Shown here in pieces: positions 1 to 8,680 of a stretch of 12,025 bases of DNA; positions within the stretch are counted from its first letter, which is position 1; each line of letters opens with the position of its first letter. The stretch is taken from NCBI GenBank assembly GCA_937931775.1, contig CALHAQ010000092.1, positions 1 through 12,025 of the forward strand, given 5' to 3'. Position numbers and translations under genes: made by a program. Origin of the DNA: an uncultured Candidatus Altimarinota bacterium (lineage in GTDB: Bacteria > Patescibacteriota > Gracilibacteria > BD1-5 > UBA6164). Under the pieces are notes generated by a model that saw only the letters and a program-made list of their open reading frames with translations, was not told the DNA's origin and made no database searches.

Positions 1-38
1 ATAAAAAATCTTAGAGAATATTCTCTAAGATTTTTTAT
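1..38. terminator. Bidirectional hairpin terminator, perfect palindrome
   Basis: The first 38 bases are a perfect palindrome: an A-rich outer arm, a core TCTTAGAGAA pairing with TTCTCTAAGA, then a T-run. It can act as an intrinsic terminator on either strand. It holds the TAA stop of the minus-strand 98-residue gene (35-37), as the other terminators here do with their neighbours. A convergent plus-strand gene probably ends just left of the window, but that is not visible. Confidence 0.8.
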
Positions 39-331
39 TGTCCTGCTGCTATTTGCCATCAAGTAAGTCATTGTCTTCATTTTTCTTCCAAAAGAAGCAT
101 TTGTTCTATCTCCCTCCATCACTTTTCTTCCTCTATTTTTATTACCTGAGGGGTGTTAACTCTTTTCATCTCATCAGGGGATATATTAAAACCAGTATTT
201 TCACGGTATCTTTTTGGAAAATCTATAATATTATTTATCTTTTCAGGAATATCGAAATCAAAAATTATTTTACAAGGTGCTTGTTCTATAGGAAGGCCAG
301 TGCTTGGGCAATTACTCACTCATTCACACAT
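35..331 (-). CDS. Small hypothetical protein, 98 aa (TGA read as Gly)
   Basis: I do not recognise this protein. Reading TGA as glycine gives 98 residues from ATG at 331-329 to TAA at 37-35. It has five TGA-encoded glycines (G4, G71, G85, G88, G91). Three cysteines lie in the first 20 residues (C2, C8, C20), with a CPSTGLP stretch at 8-14; the rest is charged, and helix-like toward the end (around 70-85). There is no signal peptide or membrane segment, so a cytoplasmic location is likely. ATG was chosen over GTG at 319 because it lies about 27 bases downstream of the expected transcription start of a good promoter (365-392); no ribosome-binding site is visible for either. The stop inside the 1-38 hairpin matches the other genes here, which supports it being real. 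Overlapping plus-strand frames are F/Y-rich shadows. The start is uncertain. Confidence 0.6.
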
Positions 332-364
332 ATTTAAACATGAATTAATTATTAATGTTTAAGG

Positions 365-392
365 AGTATATGAGCTAAAGTTATACTGTCAA
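365..392 (-). promoter_or_regulatory. Sigma70-type promoter for the 98-aa gene
   Basis: Read on the minus strand: a perfect -35 TTGACA (392-387), a 16-bp spacer and a -10 TATACT (370-365). The predicted start near 358 leaves a leader of about 27 nt before the ATG at 331. The -35 box begins one base from the terminator of the upstream gene, so the small gene is probably transcribed separately from it. Confidence 0.7.
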
Positions 393-393
393 G

Positions 394-421
394 AAAAAAG
401 TTAGGTCAGCCTAACTTTTTT
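394..421. terminator. Hairpin terminator after the nucleotidyltransferase-GNAT gene
   Basis: A 12-bp perfect stem (AAAAAAGTTAGG against CCTAACTTTTTT) with a TCAG loop. Read on the minus strand it places a GTTAGG/CCTAAC hairpin followed by a T-run directly at the 3' end of the 431-residue gene. That gene's TAG stop (413-411) lies inside one arm. Confidence 0.8.
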
Positions 422-1706
422 TTCATTCTTCTATGTATATTAATCTTTTGTGCTTTCCTAAGCCAGTACTTTTATTGTTTTCTCAGTAGCCAATCTGTAA
501 ATATCATCACTTTTCGTAGGCTTTTTGTAAGGGGATGTTACTCTCATCAGTATCTATACACATGATGGCATCTGGGAAAATATCTCTATAATACATACTT
601 GCTGCATTTACAAAAGGAGTAGCTATTCTGCTTCCACGGAGATTTTTATATATTCGAATTGCGTTTGTATGAAGATTTGCTTCATACCTTTTCAGAATAT
701 TTTTCCCAGTTATAGAAGTGTATTCACTTATATGAGGAGCTCCACAAGCTCTTCACCACCATATTCCTCCAAGTGATCCATCTGTATGAATTAGTGTAAA
801 AATATGTCTTTCTTTATTGTACCATTCTTGTATTGACTCTATATTCTGAAATCTATTTTTATCACTTGTATTTTTCTGAATAGCCGTATCACTTTCGTCT
901 TGGGAGTATTCTATAAGCTGAGGAATATGTTTATCTTTGATTCCATAGAAGATTTTATAATTCCTTAGAGGAGCTATCAACGTAGCCGTCCCATAGTGAG
1001 GTTTATCTTGTAATAATTTTTGCGTTTGTTTTTGTAGTATTTTTTCTACCTTCTCGATATCGTCAGGATATGAAATATCGAGGAAGTATCACTTTATAGG
1101 AAATAGTTTGAAAGTATTTGTTTTGCAAAACTCATTTATTGCGTCCGTGAGTTCATATTCTCCTCGAGGTGAGACTTTTATTTTTTCTGCAAGAGTAAGA
1201 ATTTTTCTTGAAAACTTATAGGCTCAGAGATTTGCAAGATTTCCTATATCTTCCTGAGGCTTTTCTATTACTTTTATAGCATTTCAGTTAATGTCTTGAG
1301 AGAAGATACCGTATTTCTCAGGATTATTTACCTCTTGCACGAGACAGCCATAACTTTCACTATGTATTAGAGTATATATATCATCATGAGAAAATATTGA
1401 ATCAGCATAAACAATAAGCACATCATCATTGCAAGGTATTCATTTTATAGCTGCCCCTGTTCATTTCTCTTCTCATTGCTTTTTGTATGATATAGGAACA
1501 CCACAATAGTTGTTTCAGAGGGTATCTATGAATACCTCTTTCTTATAATTTACAACCAAAATAAATTCGTCTACATCGTGACAAAGTTGTTCTAGAAGAT
1601 GCTCTAAAATGCTCTTTCCTCTGATCTTAATAAGAGGTTTTGGAATAGTATCTGTAATTGGCCTCAAACGAGTTCATCTGCCTGCAGCGAGGATAATAGC
1701 CTTCAT
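411..1706 (-). CDS. Nucleotidyltransferase fused to GNAT-like acetyltransferase domain, 431 aa
   Basis: The N-terminal domain (about 1-225) is a nucleoside-triphosphate sugar nucleotidyltransferase, the family that makes NDP-sugars from sugar 1-phosphates. It has the signature LAAGRGTRLRP at 6-16, PKPLIKIRGK at 22-31, an acidic VYADS at 99-103, EKP at 148-150 and GYFLDISYPDD at 206-216. The C-terminal domain (about 245-431) looks like a GNAT acetyltransferase: a strand ending in DGSLGGIWW (309-317), a motif-A-like segment RIYKNLRGSRIA (351-362) with a degenerate CoA loop, and a motif-B-like ESNIPLQKAYEKGGY (388-402). Thirteen glycines are TGA, including G11 of the signature loop. The protein is cytoplasmic. 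GlmU also pairs uridylyl transfer with acetylation but uses a left-handed beta-helix, so this may be an analogous arrangement; that is inference. The substrate is unknown. Start: ATG right at the signature, with a promoter 32 bp upstream. TAG stop. Confidence 0.85.
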
Positions 1707-1737
1707 GAAAAATAGAGATTTTAACGGTATTATCCTT

Positions 1738-1765
1738 ATTGTAATCATAAAATATTTTAGAGCAA
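1738..1765 (-). promoter_or_regulatory. Probable promoter of the nucleotidyltransferase-GNAT gene
   Basis: On the minus strand: TTGCTC (1765-1760), a 16-bp spacer and TACAAT (1743-1738). This gives a leader of about 25 nt before the ATG at 1706. It lies back to back with the gyrA promoter. Confidence 0.5.
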
Positions 1766-1783
1766 GAAAACACCTTTTTTCCC

Positions 1784-1811
1784 TTGCAAAGAGCCATTAT
1801 ATGAGTATATT
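1784..1811 (+). promoter_or_regulatory. Probable gyrA promoter
   Basis: TTGCAA (1784-1789), a 16-bp spacer and TATATT (1806-1811). The predicted start near 1818 gives a leader of about 44 nt. The leader contains a small hairpin (1824-1837) followed by a T-run. There is no Shine-Dalgarno sequence before the ATG at 1862. Confidence 0.5.
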
Positions 1812-1823
1812 TTTATTAGAAAT

Positions 1824-1837
1824 CGTGAGGAATCACG
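1824..1837 (+). other. Small hairpin in the gyrA leader
   Basis: CGTGA and TCACG flank a GGAA loop and are followed by GCTTATTTTTTTA. The shape is terminator-like but the stem is only 5 bp. It could be a weak attenuator or pause site, or chance. I assign no function. Confidence 0.25.
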
Positions 1838-1861
1838 GCTTATTTTTTTACAGTAAAATAT

Positions 1862-4417
1862 ATGTCAGAAAATGAAAATTTAGTAGATGGAAATCCTGCA
1901 GATGAAAACAATGAAATAGCGCTTCCTATTGATACAGCTGTAAGTTATGAAGGTGATAGTGCTCGAAGTATTTCAGATGAAATGGAGAGTTGTTATATGG
2001 AGTATGCGATGAGTGTTATCGTTTCAAGAGCCCTTCCTGATGTACGAGATGGTTTTAAGCCTGTTCATAGACGTATTTTATACTCTATGCATGAGCAGGG
2101 ACTTCGTCCAAGCGCAAAGTATAGAAAATCTGCTACGGTAGTCGGGGACGTACTAGGTAAGTATCACCCTCATGGTGATAGCTCTGTATATGAAGCTATG
2201 GTTCGTATGGCTCAAGATTTTTCACTGAGATACCCTCTTGTTGATGGTCAGGGTAATTTCGGTTCTATGGATGGAGATAGAGCTGCAGCCTATAGATATA
2301 CTGAGGCAAAAATGACAAAAATAGCAGAGCAAATGCTCAGTGATATAGAGAAAGAAACTGTAGATTTTAGAGATAATTTTGATACAACTCGTCAAGAACC
2401 AAGTGTTATGCCTGCTCGTATTCCTAATCTTCTTATGAATGGAGTAATGGGTATTGCGGTTGGTATGGCAACAAATATTCCTCCTCATAATCTCTGAGAA
2501 CTTATTGCTGCGATTAAATTTCTCCTCCTACATCCAGCAGTTGAGGAGACAAACGTAGAAGATCTTATGGAATTTGTAAAAGGACCAGATTTTCCAACAG
2601 GAGGAATCGTATATGACCAACAAGCACTTCTTACAGCGTATTCTACTGGACGAGGATCGGTAGTTGTACGTGGTATTGCAAATATAGAAGAAAATAAGAA
2701 GGGACGAAAGTATATCCATATATCGGAGGTGCCGTATGGGATGAATAAAGCTACTTTTATTGAAAAAATGGCTGACTTAGTTCGAGATAAAAAGATAGTT
2801 GGTATTTCAGATATCCGAGATGAATCAAATAAAGATGGAGTGAGGGTAATAGTAGAACTCAAGAAAGATAGTTTCCCTAAAAAAGTACTTAATCAACTCT
2901 ATAAACTTACTCAGCTTCAAACAAGTTTTGGATATAATATGATTGCTCTATGAGAAAGAGGTATACAACCAAAACTTTTCAATCTTAAGGAAATGCTTCT
3001 TGAATTTATTGATCATCGAAAAGAAGTTGTTACGAGAAGAACACAATATGAACTTAAAATTGCTGCTGCAAGAGCTCATATCTTAGAAGGACTGAAAAAA
3101 GCTCTTGACCACATTGATGAAGTGATCAAAGTGATTCGAGCAAGTCAGACAAAAGACGAAGCAAAAGAAAATTTAATAGCCAAATTTGATCTCTCAGCTC
3201 TTCAAGCAGATGCAATCCTGGAAATGAGACTCCAAAAACTTGCTGGTCTTGAAAGACAAAAAGTAGAGGATGAACTCGCTGAAAAACTTCTCCTTATTGC
3301 TGATCTTGAAGATATTCTTGCTTCACCAGAGAGAATTATCTCTATAATAGATGGAGAATTAGATGTTATTGGGGAATCATTTGGTGATGAAAGAAGAACT
3401 CAAGTGAATCCTGGAAAGGTATGAGAGTTTAATGCAAAAGACACTATTCCAAATGAGGATATCGTAGTTGTGCTTTCAAAAAATAACTATATTAAACGCC
3501 TGAAATCATCAGCGTTTCGAACTCAGAGACGATGAGGGAAGTGAATTACAACTGCTACAAAAGAAGATGATGAAATTTATCTAGTAGTACCTACTACAAA
3601 TCATGCAGATTTACTTTTCTTTACGAGCCAAGGACGTGTATTTTCTCTCCCAGCATATGAAATACCAGAAACTACGCGTATTGCTAAATGACAGGCAATT
3701 GTTAACCTATTAAATCTCCAAAAAGGAGAAGAAATATCAGCTATTCTTGATATTACAAGAGAGGAAAATAAATATCTCTTCTTTGTATCTAGAATGTGAA
3801 TTGTGAAAAAACTTGATATGGATCTTGTGAGAAATATTAGAGCAAATGGACTGAAGGTAGTAGGGGTAAAGGAATGAGACGAGCTTAAATGGGTGAAAAC
3901 AACCACAGGGCATGATAGTATATTTATAGCTACAAGAGAGTGAAAGGCTATTCAATTTCATGAAGAGGATGTACGAGCTATGTGAAGAGCAGCTGCATGA
4001 GTGAAATGAATCTGACTTAAAAAAGATGATCATGTAATAGAGGTTGCTGTTGTATGAGATGATAATAAATTTGTATTTATTGTGACTAAAAATGGTCTTG
4101 GTAAAATATCTGATATAGAAGAATATAGAAATCAGAAACGTTGAGGAGCATGAGTAAAAGCTATGGCTGTAACTCCTAAAACAGGTAAACTTGTTTCTGC
4201 AAAGATCCTCACAGAAGAAGATAGAAATAATAGTGATATACTTCTTATTTCTAAATGAGGACAAACTATTAGACTCAATCTCAAATGAGTAAGAAAGACA
4301 TCAAGAGTAACTCAATGAGTTATACTTACAAAACTTAAAGATAAATCGGATGAAATAGTAAGAGCATCAATTATTAGAGAATCAGAAGATGAAGAAATGT
4401 TAGATACTCAGAAATAA
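1862..4417 (+). CDS. gyrA: DNA gyrase subunit A, 851 aa (19 TGA-Gly codons)
   Basis: GyrA is the breakage-reunion subunit of DNA gyrase (GyrA2GyrB2), which introduces negative supercoils. A short acidic N-terminal tail (about 1-35) precedes the catalytic core. The active-site tyrosine is Y146 in AAAYRYTE. The quinolone pocket at 102-111 reads HPHGDSSVYE, with Ser and Glu at the positions of E. coli Ser83 and Asp87. The tower and coiled-coil region follows to about residue 500. The C-terminal beta-pinwheel carries a canonical GyrA box QRRGGKG at 555-561, which separates it from ParC, and a later VRAMGRAAAGVKGIGL stretch. The length is normal for the family. Nineteen in-frame TGA codons fall where homologues have glycine, the first at 2495 in IPPHNLGE. 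They are absent from the first 211 codons and outnumber GGN codons in the C-terminal domain. ATG start, TAA stop inside the shared terminator. Confidence 0.97.
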
Positions 4418-4451
4418 AATAAAAATCCTCGAGAGAGGATTTTTATTTTAT
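4414..4451. terminator. Shared bidirectional terminator of gyrA and the 1347-aa gene
   Basis: A perfect 17-bp inverted repeat with a GAGA loop: a core ATCCTC/GAGGAT flanked by A- and T-rich tracts on both sides. It gives a U-tract terminator in both directions. The gyrA TAA (4415-4417) lies in the left arm and the TAA of the convergent gene (4450-4448) in the right arm. Confidence 0.9.
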
Positions 4452-7400
4452 ACATTTTTTTTACTTATTGATTTTGATAGACCTTTTCATTGTGCTAATT
4501 TTTTCATTCTTACGGCTATTTGTTGAGAGGTAAGCTCTCTATTGATTCATGCAGTATTCAGATCGCTAATAAATGTATCTCACAGTAACGATTTATCTTT
4601 TGCATGGATATCTCCATATACTTTAAACTGATTTTGAAGTTCTCATACTCTATTACTAGGTCTAGAGTTTTTTCCATTTCAGACTTTATAAGAAAATTGA
4701 GCAAATTTTATAAACTCTACTTTTCATAGACTGTTATCATTGAGGTTTATTTGTACATTTCCTCCTGACATATTCATAGCGAGTGCTATTTCTTTTCTAA
4801 AATTTCTCCAAATACTTGTGAGTCATGCCTCAGCAAAATATGTATCGGCATTGATGAAGTTTTTCATTGCCTCAGGATTATCTTTCATAGCTTGAGCCTC
4901 CTCTGGATCCAGATTTATGGTTTCTCCTCAAATGACAATTGTTGGTGCTTCTGGTGACCCTCAAATAAGCAGAGAGTTATTTACCTTTTCTGTTGGTGTA
5001 CTTTTCTTTTCTTCATCACTTTTTATTATTTCCTCGATAGGTGTAGGAATATAATCTATCTCTCATCTATCATATGCCTGAGATATTTTGTTTGTGATCA
5101 ATAGAATTTCCTCATGGTTTCAATTAGCTATAGCTTGAGATAATTTCTCTACCTCTGCTTTTTGAGCATGAGCCATAGCACCTACTTTATTAAGTGTAAG
5201 AAAATATATGATCTTTTCTCTATTTCATGATTCTAGAGTGATTCCATATTCATCACAGAATAACTTACGTTTTTCTGTATCTGATAATCATTCATGTTTT
5301 TTAATGAATATTATATAGGCTGCTTTAAGTTTTTTTCATGTTCCTATTGTTGTTTTTCCCTCACTATTTATTTCTAGTAACTCTAGTATTCATTTATCTT
5401 TTGTCGTATCCATTTTTGCAGTTGTAACATCATGCATTTTCATAGCAATTTCATGCTCTGTAGCCTTAAGTAGATCTCCTAAAAATACCTGTATTTTTTC
5501 TTTATCTCCATTAAAAACTCTTTTAATTATATCTGCAGTACCTGTTGTTATCTTTCACTCGGCTTGCATTTCTCAGAGTATCCTATTTTTCTCCCATGTA
5601 GCAAAAGGGAAGTCATCTAAGAAATTTTTAATTCTATTAATAGCATCTGGGTTTTCTGTAATTTTGTCTTTTATTGCACTTAAATCATTGAAAAGAGCAG
5701 TTTCTTTATTATTTTTTTGAATAATTCATGTAATGATTCATTCTACTATTGTTTTATCTTCTTTATGGAATTTTCCTGTTGAAATACTCGATGATATATA
5801 AGTGAGCTCCTCCTTATTAAATTCATTCCATAGTAGGTTTATTACTTTACTTGAACTATCTCATAATCCTCTATAAACTGCGACAAGGTTATCAGCAGAA
5901 TTAATATGTAGGTATCCTAATATTTCTTTTATATCGTCAGATGTCTCACAGTTTTCTAGTACAGACCTTATCACTGTTGGATCTGTCTGGAATGAATCAT
6001 GTAATGATTTTACAAGCTCGTTACCTCGAATTTTAATTCATTCATGAATAAGTCTTAGATTTTCAGGAGTATGCTTTATAAATGGAACAGCTGTTTGTAT
6101 AAGTGTAAAAGGAATATTCTTTTCACTTATCATTAGATTTCGAAATTGAGATTTTATATTATCTATACCATATATATCAATATATTCCTTTATGACACCA
6201 AAGTACATTTCTCTATCTTCTCTTCAAAGAGAACCACTCTTGGCTAATGTAATTGCTTGATAAGCATCATCAAAGCCTTTACGTTTTGAATTTTGTTCTC
6301 ATTCATTCGTATTTTTTTGTATTCATAGTTCTGATCTTTGCTCATCTGATAGATACTGAGTGATACCTGATGTTTCAAAATGAGCTTTGAGCCTTCTTTT
6401 TTGATAACTATCCATGTTTTCCTGTGTATCGGTCAAAATCCCATATACTATATCAGCTATTTCTTTTTTATGAGTTTCATTTGAATCATTCTCATTTATA
6501 AATAGGTCGAGTATAAGCTTTTCTGAGTAAGGAGCTTTAGTTAATAGAATAAACAATCTCCCATATTGAGTATTTTCTGCTGAACTAAAATTAAAGTATT
6601 CAGATGGAATGAGGCTGATATCTGTTTGTCTGAGGTTTTTTAAGGCTCTTATGACGCTAAAATCTCCTCTCAATGATTCATGTATTTCAGAAATTCTTAC
6701 TTCACCTGGACTTTTTTCTATAAATAAAAGTAGATCTTTAGTATTTCAGATTAGTTTAATTCTCTCTCTATTACTTCATAATGAAAAGCTCTCTACTATA
6801 TCAGGATTATTAAAATCATATCTATTATCCTTCAAACTTTCTGCTGATCGTGAAGTATTGAGCTTTGCATTTTTGAGAAAGTCATCAAATTTTGCTGTCT
6901 CTTCTTCGAGAGATATATCCATACTTTTGATAGTTTGATCTGTGTCAGTAATGATTTTTTGAGCCATCGATAAGCTCCCAGCTTCAGCAACTCTTCTTTT
7001 CTGGAGCGTATTTATATCTGCCTTTATTGTTTTTATTTTTTCGGGATCTGTTTCATTCCTAAGTAGCGACTTAAGTGATGATAATCTTTCAGATGTACTT
7101 TTTGCTGATTTTTCTATACTTGTTACTTCTTCAAAAGCTTTATTATAATTACTTGCGAGAGTATTTCTATTAAAAAGATTTTGAGTTGTAGCCAGTATTA
7201 TTTGTTTTAAATCACCTGTTATCAGAGCATAGTTGGTATTATTTTCTTCATTATATTCATGTATATTGTCATTGAATGCATTGAAATCAAAGCCACTCAT
7301 GTCTGTTCACTCAGAAGCCATAGTGATATATGCCTCAAGTACATCAGATACATCCGGTCATCCTTCATATATTTTTGTAATTTTTTTACTCAGTTTTTTG

Positions 7401-8491
7401 GCTATAAAGAATGTTCTCGCTTTTAAGACTACTTTTTGGTACACTCATTCTCAAATTCAACTTATATCTGTATTTCCGATCAGCTTTTCTAACTCTCAAA
7501 TACTACTAATTTTTTCTGTTAAATATATCAAAAGACTTTCTTCTACATTTTCTTTATCTGCAGTATCAAGAGAATCAAACATATTTAAGACCTGTTCGAA
7601 TTGTTTTGGTGAAGTGAGCAATGTATCAAAGTCTATACTTGATATATCATCAAGTAACCACTTTGTATCAGCATTTGCGGATATTTTTTGTTTTGCCACT
7701 CAAAAAGAATCTCAACTCCATAGTTTTTTGAGTTTCATTAGATGATCTACTCATATAGTATCACTCAGGGTTTGTAGATTGAGAGTTCATGTCGATTCTA
7801 ACATACTGAGGTAATTTGCAGTGGCAAGGGAATTCCACGTACTTGGATCTTTACTACGAAACTCCTTTTCGATATCTTGTTTAGAAATAGAAAAATTTCC
7901 TCATCTTTCTGTTGAGAATCCATGTATATTATTTCAAGAGAATCATGACCTTATAAACTTATCTCCATGAAGTACTTTTAGGAGGGCTTCTTGTGCTACG
8001 TGAGCATCAGCCGGTCACATAATATCATCTAAGTTCGTAGTATATCAGGAAAAAGCAGTAAAATTGTTGTAATTAGAATAGTTGGATTTAATTATTTTGA
8101 GTCATTTGGAGGCATCACTTTTTGAGTATGTAGAAAATTCTTTATGTGAGAAAGTATCTGACTCTTGAGATTCTCAAGCTATATCTTGTAATTCTTCGTG
8201 CTCTCTTCGTATTTCTATAATCTCATTTTGATCTATTTTATTTTGAGGACCAGTTAATAGTTCTTGTTTTATTTCAGCAAGCTTTCAATGTGTTTGATTA
8301 TAAACACCTTTGAGAGCATTCTTTGTTGCCATTCTAACATCTTCACATTCTTTTCGAATTTGAGCTGCTTTTTCAGGGTCTCATACTTTTTCACACAATT
8401 TTGCTGTGTCTTCAAGTATTTTAAGAGTTTCGTTTTTTATAGGACCACTCGTTTCTGACTGTTCGACGTGATGTGAAAGATTCTGAGACAT
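4448..8491 (-). CDS. Very large protein of unknown function, 1347 aa
   Basis: I do not recognise this protein. I checked its frame from ATG 8491-8489 to TAA 4450-4448; it has no in-frame TAA or TAG and about 45 TGA-glycines. It is rich in Lys, Glu, Asn, Ser and Ile and looks largely helical. Residues about 449-548 look like a coiled coil (EKSAKSTSERLSSLKSLL and onward). A charged, proline-containing linker (TPIEEIIKSDEEKKSTPTEK) lies about 200 residues before the end, followed by a probable separate C-terminal domain with WRNFRKEIALAMNMSGG. The C-terminus is basic (MKKLAQGKGLSKSISKK). There is no signal peptide, membrane segment, Walker box or obvious catalytic motif, so a structural or scaffold role in the cytoplasm is possible; that is inference. 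The start is preceded by AAGG nine bases upstream, the only hint of a ribosome-binding site in the window. No convincing promoter was found in 8492-8615. It is monocistronic, divergent from alaS and convergent with gyrA. Confidence 0.85.
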
Positions 8492-8615
8492 ATTCAAAAG
8501 CCTTGCAAAATAAAATATCTATTTAAAAATAACATATTTTCCTTTGTGTGACGAGAAAGATGTATTGACATAATTATAAATACAATTATTGATATTAAAT
8601 ATATAAAATATCTGC

Positions 8616-8643
8616 TTGCACTAGGGAAATACTCGCGTATAAT
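8616..8643 (+). promoter_or_regulatory. alaS promoter
   Basis: TTGCAC (8616-8621), a 16-bp spacer and a perfect TATAAT (8638-8643). The predicted start near 8650 gives a leader of about 30 nt that is AT-rich and lacks a Shine-Dalgarno sequence. I saw no T-box-like structure. Confidence 0.7.
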
Positions 8644-8680
8644 CGAAAACCTAAAATCTCTATAAATCTTTTTATAATAT

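Noticed and set aside
322..341. Short upstream frame at ATG 341-339 as a leader peptide for the 98-aa gene
   Set aside because: Only eight or nine codons, overlaps the real start, no ribosome-binding site; likely chance.
38..362. Two plus-strand frames of 99 and 69 residues
   Set aside because: They are antisense to the 98-residue gene, F/Y/I-rich as expected of shadows, and lack a promoter or their own terminator logic.
3601..4264. Long minus-strand frames antisense to the gyrA 3' end
   Set aside because: Ser/Phe/Tyr/Ile-rich shadow translations of a conserved gene on the other strand.
2495..4417. gyrA as a pseudogene broken by many stops
   Set aside because: Every internal break is TGA at a glycine position; the frame never shifts and ends at a TAA in a terminator.
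6609..8458. Plus-strand frames (for example 7233-7745 and 8264-8458) inside the 1347-aa gene
   Set aside because: Shadow composition; the minus frame is continuous across all of them.
8565..8600. A second promoter with a perfect plus-strand TTGACA at 8565-8570
   Set aside because: No adequate -10 box at 16-18 bp; the 8616-8643 promoter is much better for alaS.
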